Below are positions 6,236-12,824 of a stretch of 12,824 bases of DNA, in pieces; position 1 is the first letter of the stretch, and each line of letters begins with the position of its first letter. The DNA comes from an uncultured Syntrophobacterales bacterium (GTDB taxonomy: Bacteria; Desulfobacterota; Syntrophia; Syntrophales; UBA5619), in assembly GCA_903903205.1 (NCBI GenBank), contig CAIUXU010000517.1, positions 1 through 12,824 on the forward strand. The letters run 5' to 3'. Below the pieces are notes generated by a model. The model made no database searches, was not told the origin of the DNA, and saw only the letters and a program-made list of their open reading frames with translations. The translations under genes were made by a program, and so were the position numbers.

Positions 6236-7489
6236 CCCCTCACCGCCCGTCCGCTTCCTTTCCCGTTCGATCATTCGGAAAAACCGCATCATGCCCTCTT
6301 CGGCCTGCTCCGGCAAGATCATGCTGAAACTGGCCCGCATATGGTTTTTCAGACCGCCTGTCGTCGAAAAAGCACTTCCGGGAAGTAAAATAATCCCCAG
6401 TTCCACGCCGTCCAGCTCCATCATGCGATCGGTGTCAAACCGCTCAGGCAGTTCAAACCAGAGGAACATTCCTGCCTGGGGAATGTTGTACCGAATATCG
6501 GGAGGCAGCACTCTTTTGGCCGCGGCAAGGACGGCATCCCGGTTTCGTCGGTAGATTTTGCAGTTTTCGCGGACCAGCGCGCGGAACTCTTCATGGCTGT
6601 GGCTTGCCAGAAAACCAGCCAAAAGCGCCTGGTCCATTGCACTGGTATGCAGATTCGATCCCTGCTTGTAGAGCTGAAAATAACGGATGATATCAGCCTG
6701 TCCCGAGGCATATCCCAGCCGCAATCCCGGCGCGAAGATCTTGGAGAAACTGTCCAGACGCAGAACCCGTTCCTCCGTATCCAGGGATTGGATTGTGGGC
6801 AAAAGGTTCCGATCTTCAAGCTGGACCAGTTGGTAGGGATCGTCTTCCAGAATCAGCAGATTGTATTTGGATGCGAGCTGCAACAGATGGCTGCGGCGCT
6901 CCAGGGAGAGGGAGACACCGGCCGGGTTGTTTCCGTTGGGAACTTCGTAGATGAATTTCGGCAGGCTTTCCCCGGCGGCTTTTCTCTTCGCAAGAAGCCT
7001 TTCCAGTTCCGTTGTGATCATCCCCTGAGCATCCAGCGGAACGGGAAGGAAGCGCTGCGTAAATGCCCTGAAAGCGGCCATGGCGCCGGGATAAGCCGGT
7101 TCTGACAGGGCGACGCTGTCCCCCTCATCCAGGAAGAGATAGGCCATGGTATGGAGGCCTTCCTGCGCGCCGTTAAGAACCTGGATCTGGTCTCCTTTCA
7201 GTTCTACCCCGTCTTTGGCGGAATGCCATTGGATAATATGGGGCTTCAAGTCGGCGTGGGCATCGGTCGGACCGTACTGACAGGCAAGATCCATCGATTT
7301 GTCCCGGATCTGAAGCTTGCGACCGCTCTTGAAAACAACCTCCATGGATGTGAGGGCAAAGGTCTCCGCGTTCGGATAGCCCCCACCCAGCGAAATCATG
7401 CCCGGAATCCGCATCAGCGGGTTCAGTTTGCGAATTGGGGAGGGCCTTAGCCCCTCCGTCCGCCGCGCCAGCAATGGCTGAATATTCAT
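6230..7489 (-). CDS. PLP-dependent aminotransferase, aminoadipate/kynurenine aminotransferase-like
   Basis: A 419-residue fold-type I aminotransferase. GGGAG lies 6 bases before ATG 7489, which is preferred over an in-frame Met at 7540 that adds 17 unconserved residues. MISLGGGYPN (31-40), YEVPNGNNPAG (181-191), EDDPY (215-219; Asp216 and Tyr219 contact PLP) and SFSKIFAPGLRLGY (247-260), with Lys250 as Schiff-base lysine, are diagnostic. The pattern resembles human AADAT/KAT II and bacterial LysN rather than AspC. There is no GntR DNA-binding domain, so it is an enzyme and not a MocR regulator. It lies 73 bases downstream of aapP on the same strand with no clear terminator between, so it may be cotranscribed with the importer. 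Substrate could be 2-aminoadipate, aromatic or branched amino acids; this cannot be settled from sequence. Confidence 0.85.
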   Translation of the reverse strand: MNIQPLLARRTEGLRPSPIRKLNPLMRIPGMISLGGGYPNAETFALTSMEVVFKSGRKLQIRDKSMDLACQYGPTDAHADLKPHIIQWHSAKDGVELKGDQIQVLNGAQEGLHTMAYLFLDEGDSVALSEPAYPGAMAAFRAFTQRFLPVPLDAQGMITTELERLLAKRKAAGESLPKFIYEVPNGNNPAGVSLSLERRSHLLQLASKYNLLILEDDPYQLVQLEDRNLLPTIQSLDTEERVLRLDSFSKIFAPGLRLGYASGQADIIRYFQLYKQGSNLHTSAMDQALLAGFLASHSHEEFRALVRENCKIYRRNRDAVLAAAKRVLPPDIRYNIPQAGMFLWFELPERFDTDRMMELDGVELGIILLPGSAFSTTGGLKNHMRASFSMILPEQAEEGMMRFFRMIERERKRTGGEGL

Positions 7490-7493
7490 GAAA

Positions 7494-7500
7494 TTCTCCC
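7494..7500 (-). promoter_or_regulatory. Shine-Dalgarno fixing the aminotransferase start
   Basis: GGGAGAA on the minus strand, its GGGAG core 6 bases from ATG 7489. It supports the shorter 419-residue protein. Confidence 0.65.
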
Positions 7501-7562
7501 GAGAACCGCTTTGCCGGGGAACCTGTCGTTGTATCCGCATGGACAGGAGAAACGGTGACGGA

Positions 7563-8333
7563 TCAATGCAGGATTTGGCTCAGGAAGAGTTTGGTCCGAT
7601 CATGCTGCGGACAATCGAAAAACACCTGCGGCGTGTTTTCCTCAACAATCTGGCCAAAGTCCATAAACAGAACCCTGTGGGCAACGCTTTTGGCAAATCC
7701 CATTTCATGGGAAACAACGATCATGGTCATGCCCTCTTCGGCAAGGTTGATCATCACATCCAGAACCTCTTTCACCATCTCGGGATCGAGCGCCGATGTC
7801 GGCTCGTCAAAGAGCATGATTTTCGGCTTCATACAAAGGCTGCGGGCAATCGCCACCCTCTGCTGCTGGCCACCGGAAAGCTGTCCGGGATGCTTCTTCG
7901 CCTGCTCTGCAATATGCACCTTTTCCAGATAATACATGGCCGTCTCCTCGGCCTCTTTTTTAGGCACTTTTCTGACCCAGATCGGACCGAGCGCCAGGTT
8001 TTCAAGGATGGTCAGGTGTGGGAAAAGATTGAAATGCTGAAAGACCATTCCCACCTCTTCACGGATTTTTTCGATGTTTTTGAGGTTGCCGGTGAGTTCA
8101 ATCCCGTCAACCATAATTCTCCCCTTCTGATGTTCCTCGAGCCGGTTGATGCAGCGGATCAGGGTCGATTTCCCCGAACCAGAAGGGCCGCAGATCACGA
8201 TTCGTTCACCTCTGAAAACGGTCAGGCTGATACCGTTCAAGACATGCAAATCGCCGAACCATTTATGCAAACAGTCTATTTCAATAATTTTATCTTCAGA
8301 AGATCTGCTGGTTTTACACGTTTCGCCGGTCAT
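7563..8333 (-). CDS. aapP: General L-amino acid ABC transporter, ATP-binding protein
   Basis: A 256-residue ATPase of the polar amino-acid uptake (GlnQ/HisP/AapP) subfamily that powers import by the two permeases encoded just upstream. Walker A GPSGSGKST (49-57), Q-loop near 99, signature LSGGQQQR (152-159), Walker B IMLFDE (172-177) and H-loop His209 are all intact. Cytoplasmic, docking on AapQ/AapM. It starts 39 bases after the aapM stop, with a modest purine-rich ribosome site (GGAAAG). Order J-Q-M-P and identity of the other three subunits support AapP over GlnQ. No frameshift or missing motif. Confidence 0.92.
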   Translation of the reverse strand: MTGETCKTSRSSEDKIIEIDCLHKWFGDLHVLNGISLTVFRGERIVICGPSGSGKSTLIRCINRLEEHQKGRIMVDGIELTGNLKNIEKIREEVGMVFQHFNLFPHLTILENLALGPIWVRKVPKKEAEETAMYYLEKVHIAEQAKKHPGQLSGGQQQRVAIARSLCMKPKIMLFDEPTSALDPEMVKEVLDVMINLAEEGMTMIVVSHEMGFAKSVAHRVLFMDFGQIVEENTPQVFFDCPQHDRTKLFLSQILH

Positions 8334-8372
8334 AATATCTTTCCATCCTTGTGTTAAAGTGGCTGGCCGCCT

Positions 8373-9467
8373 CTAGGTATGCAGCTCTTTCTCAAGTCGG
8401 CGGCTGTAATTCGACATCGAAAAACAGCAGACAAAATAGATCAATGCTACGAACAGATAGGCCTCGGGACTGAACCCCATCCAAGACGGGTTGGCCAGCG
8501 CGGATTTTGTCGTTTTGAGAACATCGTAGAGGGCGATGATCACGACAAGGGATGTATCCTTGAAAGCCGAAATCAGGATTCCAACCGTTGGCGGAATCAC
8601 GATTTTAAGCGCCTGCGGCAGAACAATGAGCCGCATTTTCTGAACATAATTGAGTCCCAGGGATTCTGCGGCTTCGTACTGACCTTTTGTAATGGCCTGG
8701 AGACCTCCTCTCACGACTTCGGCGATGTAGGCAGCCGTAAACAGGATGATCGCCGCCTGGGCGCGAATAATTTTGTTTACCGTCAATCCCTCCGGGAAGA
8801 ATAGCGGAAACAGAACCGCGGACATGAACAGCAGGCTGATGAGCGGAACCCCTCGTATCAGCTCGATATAAAGGATGCAGATCGTCTTGACGGCCGGCAT
8901 CTTGGATCTCCGCCCCAGCGCGAGGAGAACCCCGAGCGGATATGCCGCAAACATCCCGAAAAAAGAGAGCATCAGCGTTAGAGGCAAACCGCCCCATTTG
9001 TCGCTCTCGACCGGGGCTAATCCAAAAAGCCCTCCCCTCATGAGAATACCCATGGTCAATAGACCCGCAATCCAGATGTAACCGAGGGATGGACTCCAAT
9101 GGTCCCTGTTTTTGCTGTAAAAGAGCAGGCCGACCAGCATGATCATTGCGACAAGCGGTCGCCAGTGCAGTTCGTGCGGGTAAAAACCAAAAATGATAAA
9201 CCGGATGTTGGCCGGGATAATGGACCAGCACGCGCCGCTTCCGGCGCGGCACTGCTCTGCCGAAGAGAACCAGAGGCTGTCGATGAATGCCCATCTCACA
9301 AAGGGCGGAACAACCTTATACAAAAGAAAGAGCGTCACGATCGTCAGGATGGAATTAAGAACCCCGTTAAACAGGTTCGTTTTTGCCCACTGCAGCAACC
9401 CGATGCGAATGACCGGCGCCTTTAATCCCTCTGCTTGAATAATATTGTTTTTTCCCGATTTCGCCAT
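8373..9467 (-). CDS. aapM: General L-amino acid ABC transporter, permease AapM
   Basis: A 364-residue inner-membrane permease. Multiple hydrophobic segments are visible, including near 33-50, 105-117, 130-143, 165-187 and 340-352. The extracytoplasmic insert with CRAGSGACW (73-81) and RFIIFGFYP is characteristic of AapM/BztC-type proteins and absent from short HisM-type permeases. The EAA loop (EAAESLGLNYVQKMRLIVLP) that contacts the ATPase is present in the C-terminal half. It starts 8 bases after the aapQ stop, so the two permeases are closely coupled. It forms a heterodimer with AapQ for uptake of a broad range of L-amino acids. Confidence 0.9.
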   Translation of the reverse strand: MAKSGKNNIIQAEGLKAPVIRIGLLQWAKTNLFNGVLNSILTIVTLFLLYKVVPPFVRWAFIDSLWFSSAEQCRAGSGACWSIIPANIRFIIFGFYPHELHWRPLVAMIMLVGLLFYSKNRDHWSPSLGYIWIAGLLTMGILMRGGLFGLAPVESDKWGGLPLTLMLSFFGMFAAYPLGVLLALGRRSKMPAVKTICILYIELIRGVPLISLLFMSAVLFPLFFPEGLTVNKIIRAQAAIILFTAAYIAEVVRGGLQAITKGQYEAAESLGLNYVQKMRLIVLPQALKIVIPPTVGILISAFKDTSLVVIIALYDVLKTTKSALANPSWMGFSPEAYLFVALIYFVCCFSMSNYSRRLEKELHT

Positions 9468-9475
9468 GGCGCGAT

Positions 9476-10672
9476 CTATCTTTCCACAAGAGCCATCTTC
9501 TTGTTATACCAGTTCATGAAAAGCGATGTCAGCAAGCTAAAGCAAAGATATACAAGCATAATCAGAGAAATCCCCTCGATGGCCTGCCCGGTCTGATTGA
9601 TGGTCGTGCTGGCAACGGAAACAAAGTCCGGAAACCCGATCGCAACGGCAAGCGAGCTGTTCTTGGTCAAGTTTAACATCTGACTTGTAAGCGGGGGAAT
9701 GATGACCCTCAAAGCCTGGGGCAGTATGACAAGGCTAAGAACCTGGCCCGGTTTCAACCCTATCGCCATGGCCGCTTCTGTTTGCCCCTTGCTGACGGCC
9801 TGAATGCCTGCCCTGACGATTTCCGCCACAAAGGCGGCGGTATAAAGAACAAGCCCGAGCAGGAGCGCCGCGAATTCCGGGCTCATGTTCAACCCACCCT
9901 TAAAATTAAACCCGTCCAGTTCCGGAACGCTCATCGTGAGAGGCGCCCCTGCAAGAAGCCAGGCTGCGGCGGGCAACACGGTCATTATTCCGATCGACAA
10001 TGTAAAAACGGGGAAAGGTTGTCCGGTCTGTTCCTGGCGTATTCTCGCCCAGCGGCGCATGAAATAAACGGCGATACTTCCTGCAACAAAAGCCATCGCC
10101 ACGTATTGGTATGCAGGATGCCATTCGGGAACCGCAATAACCAGCCCCCGGTTGCTCATAAAAATACCACTGAGCGGTTCCAGAGCCTCTCCCGGCGAAG
10201 GCAGAATATCATAAAAAAAGGAGTACCAGAAAAACAGTTGGAGCAAAATCGGGATGTCCTGCATCACCTCGATATATACAGCCGCAAGTTTTGAAACCAA
10301 CCAGTTTTTGGAAAGCCGCGCAATGCCCAGAAAGGTTCCCAAAATAATGGTGAGGACAATTCCGACGAATGAAACCTTAATCGTGTTCAACGCACCGACC
10401 AGCAATGCCCGGATATACGGATCGGCGGCCGAGTAGGAAATCAGGGATTCGCCGACTTCAAAAGAGGCCTCCTTGTTTAAAAAACCAAAGCCGGTCGCAA
10501 TGGATTGTCTCTTGAGATTTTCTACGGTGTTGTTAAACAGATAGTATCCGAGAAGTCCGACAATTCCTAATACCGCGATTTGGTACAGGATCGCGCGTAT
10601 CTTCGGGTCATTGATCCAGGTGGCCCCCTGCGCGGTATGTTCTGCTGAAATGACGGGATTGCCTTTTTCCAT
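9476..10672 (-). CDS. aapQ: General L-amino acid ABC transporter, permease AapQ
   Basis: A 398-residue inner-membrane permease, the partner of AapM. Recognisable family stretches are SFEVGESLISYSAADPYIRA (near 69-88), LVGALNTIKVSFVGI, a DIPILLQLFFWYSFFYD segment, and the C-terminal EAA loop (EAAMAIGLKPGQVLSLVILP). About eight hydrophobic segments are visible. The long central insert (about residues 155-240) is normal for AapQ/BztB and distinguishes it from about 220-residue GlnP-type permeases. The ribosome site is weak (GAGAAAT). It is separated from aapJ by 139 bases holding a strong hairpin, so expression is probably lower than aapJ. Confidence 0.92.
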   Translation of the reverse strand: MEKGNPVISAEHTAQGATWINDPKIRAILYQIAVLGIVGLLGYYLFNNTVENLKRQSIATGFGFLNKEASFEVGESLISYSAADPYIRALLVGALNTIKVSFVGIVLTIILGTFLGIARLSKNWLVSKLAAVYIEVMQDIPILLQLFFWYSFFYDILPSPGEALEPLSGIFMSNRGLVIAVPEWHPAYQYVAMAFVAGSIAVYFMRRWARIRQEQTGQPFPVFTLSIGIMTVLPAAAWLLAGAPLTMSVPELDGFNFKGGLNMSPEFAALLLGLVLYTAAFVAEIVRAGIQAVSKGQTEAAMAIGLKPGQVLSLVILPQALRVIIPPLTSQMLNLTKNSSLAVAIGFPDFVSVASTTINQTGQAIEGISLIMLVYLCFSLLTSLFMNWYNKKMALVER

Positions 10673-10811
10673 TATTTCTCGTCGATATTAAATAAAGACC
10701 ATCAAATACTTGTGAGCAGTCGCGATGGCTCATGAAAAGAGCTGATGACAACAGAGACCATGCTCCGTTGCCATCAGCCAGCAAAGAAAACTACGTGGCC
10801 ATCAATGTCTC
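10673..10811 (-). other. aapJ-aapQ intercistronic region
   Basis: A 139-base gap within the operon holding no gene that I can support. Its main feature is the long stem-loop at 10741-10778. I see no convincing promoter for aapQ. Confidence 0.6.
10741..10778 (-). terminator. Intercistronic hairpin, partial terminator or mRNA stabiliser
   Basis: In the minus-strand transcript GCUGAUGGCAACGGAG pairs along its whole length with CUCUGUUGUCAUCAGC. This makes a 16-bp stem with two G-U wobbles and a six-base loop, extendable by one more G-U pair. It is followed by UCUUUUC. It sits just after aapJ. Such structures between a binding-protein gene and its permease genes commonly raise binding-protein mRNA relative to the rest by protecting the 3' end or by partial termination. 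Which of these applies is not decidable here. Confidence 0.7.
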
Positions 10812-11834
10812 TTACCGGAAAGGCGGTGAATACATGAGCCCGCCATTTTTCCACAGGGCATTCAAGCCGCGTTCCAGTTGCAGAGGAGTGTTTTTCCCAA
10901 CGCTTCGCTCAAAAACCTCCCCGTAGTTGCCAACCTGCTTGACGATATTGTATGCCCACTTTTCGTCAAGTCCCAGCGCCTTTCCATTGCCGGGGGTAAC
11001 GCCCAGGAAACGCTGAACTTTAGGATCTGTGCTTTTTAACTGTTCGTCAACATTTTTCGAATCGATGCCAAGATCCTCCGCCTCGATCATGGCCAGCACG
11101 GCATAGTTTACAATGTCCTTCCACTGATTATCGCCATGCCGCACCGCCGGGGCGAGGGGCTCCTTGGAAATGATATCGGGAAGAACCACATAGTCATCCG
11201 GCTTCGGAGCCACGGCGCGGGTTCCGGCAAGCTGGGAGGCATCGGAGGTCAAGACATCGCATCTTCCGGCAAAAAAGGCCTTGGCCAGTTCCGCATTGTT
11301 TTCAATGACGACCGGCTTCATTTTCATCTTGTTGACCCTGAAATAGTCGGCGACATTGAGTTCGGTGGTGGTGCCGGGGAGAACGCAAACCGTTGCGCCA
11401 TTTAAATCTTTCGCCCTTTTTACTTTCTTGTTCTTCTTGGAAACCAGAAAACCCTGACCGTCATAGTAGTTGACCTGGGCAAAATCAAGGCCGAGCTCCG
11501 TGTCGCGCCCGAGGGTCTGCGTGGCGTTGCGGCACAGAACATCGATTTCTCCGGATTGAAGTGCGGTGAATCGCTGAACCGCTGTCAGGGGAATGAATTT
11601 GATCTTGTTGGCATCGCCGAAAACGGCCGCCGCTACCGCGCGTCCCGTATCGACATCCAGGCCGCGCCATACGCCTTTTTCATCCGGCTTTCCAAAGCCG
11701 AAAAGTTCACCGTTGACACCCACCTGAACAAACCCTTTTGCTTTGACATTGTCCAGGGTCGGTCCGGCAAAAGCAACTCCGGACAACGCAACGAGAACAG
11801 CCAGAACCAACAACCACAACTTTGATAGCTTCAT
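10812..11834 (-). CDS. aapJ: General L-amino acid ABC transporter, periplasmic substrate-binding protein
   Basis: A 340-residue solute-binding protein of the polar amino-acid family (SBP_bac_3). AAAGGAGG lies 6 bases before the ATG, the strongest ribosome site of the operon. Residues 1-23 form a signal peptide (basic MKLSK, hydrophobic core, cleavage probably after GVAFA). The mature protein shows AapJ-type stretches: GLDVDTGRAVAAAVFGDANK, RFTALQSGEIDVLCRN, DGQGFLVSK, CVLPGTTTELN, and the C-terminal VGNYGEVFERSVG and GLNALWKNGGLMYSPP. The usual DVCRAVAAA is DTGRAVAAA here, so one conserved Cys is lost. It captures amino acids in the periplasm and delivers them to AapQM. First gene of the operon, divergent from the hotdog gene. 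Confidence 0.95.
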   Translation of the reverse strand: MKLSKLWLLVLAVLVALSGVAFAGPTLDNVKAKGFVQVGVNGELFGFGKPDEKGVWRGLDVDTGRAVAAAVFGDANKIKFIPLTAVQRFTALQSGEIDVLCRNATQTLGRDTELGLDFAQVNYYDGQGFLVSKKNKKVKRAKDLNGATVCVLPGTTTELNVADYFRVNKMKMKPVVIENNAELAKAFFAGRCDVLTSDASQLAGTRAVAPKPDDYVVLPDIISKEPLAPAVRHGDNQWKDIVNYAVLAMIEAEDLGIDSKNVDEQLKSTDPKVQRFLGVTPGNGKALGLDEKWAYNIVKQVGNYGEVFERSVGKNTPLQLERGLNALWKNGGLMYSPPFR

Positions 11835-11975
11835 GTGCTTCCTCCTTTTGGTTTGTTAATTGTTAAGGTGAATCCTCTATTTGTTCCAAAATGTCAACAT
11901 GATTTTTATGACTCATGTCCAACATGGCCTTGCCGAGGGGTGGGATTTCTGTTATGAGGGCCGCAAGGATAAGGG
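11835..11975. promoter_or_regulatory. Divergent control region aapJ / hotdog gene
   Basis: A 141-base region with starts facing away on both sides. It holds two spaced palindromes of ATGT-ACAT type (11891-11900 and 11914-11926). A minus-strand TTGACA (11897-11892) lies inside the first one and could be the -35 of the aap operon, though no good -10 follows at 16-18 bases. The plus-strand promoter is not recognisable. The aapJ Shine-Dalgarno is at 11841-11848. Confidence 0.5.
11891..11926. repeat. Paired palindromes, candidate operator
   Basis: ATGT-CA-ACAT at 11891-11900 and CATGT-CCA-ACATG at 11914-11926. The two share the half-site ATGT/ACAT with centres about 24-25 bases apart, roughly two helix turns. 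This is compatible with cooperative binding of a dimeric repressor. TGT-N3-ACA spacing resembles sites of FCD-type GntR regulators, but no regulator gene is in the window. Confidence 0.45.
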
Positions 11976-12404
11976 ATGGGCATGGAGATTGAGATTGAGG
12001 AGCTGATACCCCACCGGGGACGGATGCGGCTGATCGGTGAGGTCGTGAACGTTGACGATGACGCGGCTGTCACGTCGTCCGTTGTTACGGAGGAGTGGCC
12101 GCTTTACCGCGATGGGTCTGTCGATGTGCTGGCGACGATCGAACTCGTCGCCCAGACGGCGGCCCTTATGGAAGGATGGAAACGTTTGCAGACCGGACGG
12201 GAAGGGGCAGAGGGCTGGCTGGTGGGGATCAAGACGGCTGATTTCCGGCTGCCGCGCATTCCGCTGCACGCCACGCTGATAACCGAAGTCCGGAAGGATT
12301 ACGCCATGGAGAGCTATGCCGTCTTTGCAGGAACAGTCTGCGTGGGAACGGAGGAGGTGGCCGTGGTCAGCATCCAGGCCTTTCGCCCGGAAGAAAACAT
12401 CTAA
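11976..12404 (+). CDS. Hotdog-fold 3-hydroxyacyl-ACP dehydratase-like protein
   Basis: A 142-residue protein of FabZ/ApeP-type hotdog fold. IPHRGRM (11-17), with His13, matches the PHR catalytic-His motif of FabZ. TIELVAQTAAL (55-65), with Glu57, matches the catalytic acidic position on the central helix (the E/D-A-x-A-Q motif of FabZ). It lacks the FabZ FPGxP-loop wording, so it is closer to the ApeP-like dehydratases of aryl-polyene and related clusters. The start could equally be Met3 at 11982, where AAGGG (11971-11975) has the better 6-base spacing. The following gene is an acyl carrier protein 12 bases away, consistent with action on an ACP-bound 3-hydroxyacyl chain. Substrate and product are unknown. 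Confidence 0.7.
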   Translation: MGMEIEIEELIPHRGRMRLIGEVVNVDDDAAVTSSVVTEEWPLYRDGSVDVLATIELVAQTAALMEGWKRLQTGREGAEGWLVGIKTADFRLPRIPLHATLITEVRKDYAMESYAVFAGTVCVGTEEVAVVSIQAFRPEENI

Positions 12405-12416
12405 AAGAGGTAAAAA

Positions 12417-12674
12417 ATGGAAGCGCTTATTGCAGAACTGAAGGTCAAAATCATCGGCGTCCTCTCCCTGCTGGACGTTACGCCGGAGGATATTGGCGAC
12501 GATGACCGGTTTGTCGGAGGAGATCTGGGGATCGATTCCATCGATGTGCTGGAACTGGTCCTTATGCTTGAGAAGGATTACGGGGTGAAGATCGAAAGCA
12601 AGGAGATGGGCATGGAAGCCTTTGCCTCCGTCCGCGCCCTGGCCGGATTCGTCGGGAAGAACCGAATAAAATAG
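12417..12674 (+). CDS. Acyl carrier protein
   Basis: An 85-residue ACP with AGAGG 6 bases before the ATG. Helix 2 begins with GIDSIDVLEL, giving Ser41 as the 4'-phosphopantetheine site (the common motif is DSL; here DSI). The surrounding acidic residues and four-helix pattern fit. It is not housekeeping AcpP by sequence (the usual LGADSLDTVELVMALEEEF is altered) or by neighbours (no fabD, fabG or fabF beside it). It is probably a specialised carrier for the pathway served by the upstream hotdog protein. Confidence 0.88.
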   Translation: MEALIAELKVKIIGVLSLLDVTPEDIGDDDRFVGGDLGIDSIDVLELVLMLEKDYGVKIESKEMGMEAFASVRALAGFVGKNRIK

Positions 12675-12708
12675 CGAAATGGTTAACCGTTGATCGAGAA
12701 CAGAAGAA

Positions 12709-12824
12709 ATGATGGACGAAACCAGAAACCGAACCCTGAAACTGAGCCTCACCGCACGCCCGGCCTACCTTTCCGTCGTCACCCGGTTCGTGGAAGCGGG
12801 GGCGGCCGCTTTCGGGATGGAGGA
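12709..12824 (+). CDS. RsbW-like ATP-binding (anti-sigma factor) protein, 3'-truncated by window edge
   Basis: Only the first 38 codons are in the window. After MMDE (either Met, 12709 or 12712, may be the start) comes LKLSLTARPAYLSVVTRFVE. This matches the N-terminal strand and helix of RsbW/SpoIIAB-type serine kinases (HATPase_c_2), which typically begin with 'L.VPA.PEYL..VR.FV'. Such proteins hold a sigma factor or phosphorylate a STAS-domain antagonist in partner-switching circuits. The ATP-binding motifs lie outside the window, so this rests on a short match. It begins 34 bases after the ACP gene on the same strand with a weak ribosome site (AGAAGAA). Confidence 0.55.
   Translation, partial: MMDETRNRTLKLSLTARPAYLSVVTRFVEAGAAAFGME

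Noticed and set aside
7490..7540. 17-residue extension of the aminotransferase
   Set aside because: The added residues are not typical of the family, and GGGAG is placed correctly for the start at 7489.
7488..8357. 289-codon open frame on the plus strand across aapP
   Set aside because: The opposite strand holds an intact ABC ATPase with all motifs. This is a shadow.
11952..12752. 266-codon open frame on the minus strand across the hotdog and ACP genes
   Set aside because: It is antisense to the ACP and hotdog proteins, has no domain, and would run through two well-spaced genes with ribosome sites.

Overview
This 12.8 kb window looks like a bacterial chromosome with moderate to high GC. An anaerobic deltaproteobacterium-type organism (Desulfobacterota, Syntrophales-like) is my best guess. 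It rests on the mix of families: a large PEP/pyruvate-binding protein, a baeRF protein, an EF-P lysylation operon and a general amino-acid ABC transporter. No rRNA or other taxonomic marker is present. I see no tRNA, rRNA, CRISPR array, insertion sequence or phage gene.

Layout from left to right. (1) At 2-2197 (+) lies the 3' part of a PEP/pyruvate-binding protein whose reading frame is open to the left edge. (2) Convergent to it, at 2248-3396 (-), is a bacterial homologue of the archaeo-eukaryotic release factor (baeRF). (3) A 157-bp divergent control region separates it from a plus-strand operon epmB-efp-epmA (3554-6235). This operon encodes elongation factor P and the two enzymes that attach beta-lysine to it. 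(4) On the minus strand, read right to left from 11834 to 6230, are aapJ, aapQ, aapM and aapP, a complete general L-amino-acid ABC importer. They are followed by a class I/II PLP aminotransferase of the aminoadipate/kynurenine aminotransferase type. (5) At 11976 to the right edge (+) are a hotdog-fold dehydratase-like protein, an acyl carrier protein and the start of an RsbW-like ATP-binding protein.

How the genes fit together. EpmB isomerises lysine to beta-lysine, EpmA ligates it to Lys32 of EF-P, and EF-P then relieves ribosome stalling at proline-rich motifs. The divergent baeRF protein may also act on ribosomes, which would make 2248-6235 a translation-related neighbourhood. That link is inference from position. 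The aap genes import amino acids, and the downstream aminotransferase could start their catabolism or interconversion. The right-hand genes begin what looks like an acyl-carrier or fatty-acid-like pathway with a partner-switching regulator beside it.

The most interesting signals are these: the EpmB retains KamA-type substrate- and PLP-binding residues but ends just after the PLP lysine; the baeRF has no GGQ motif; a long hairpin between aapJ and aapQ pairs better as minus-strand RNA than as DNA; a 24-bp perfect palindrome lies inside epmA; and paired ATGT-N-ACAT palindromes sit in the control region between aapJ and the hotdog gene. I found no clear wholly new defence or mobile system.
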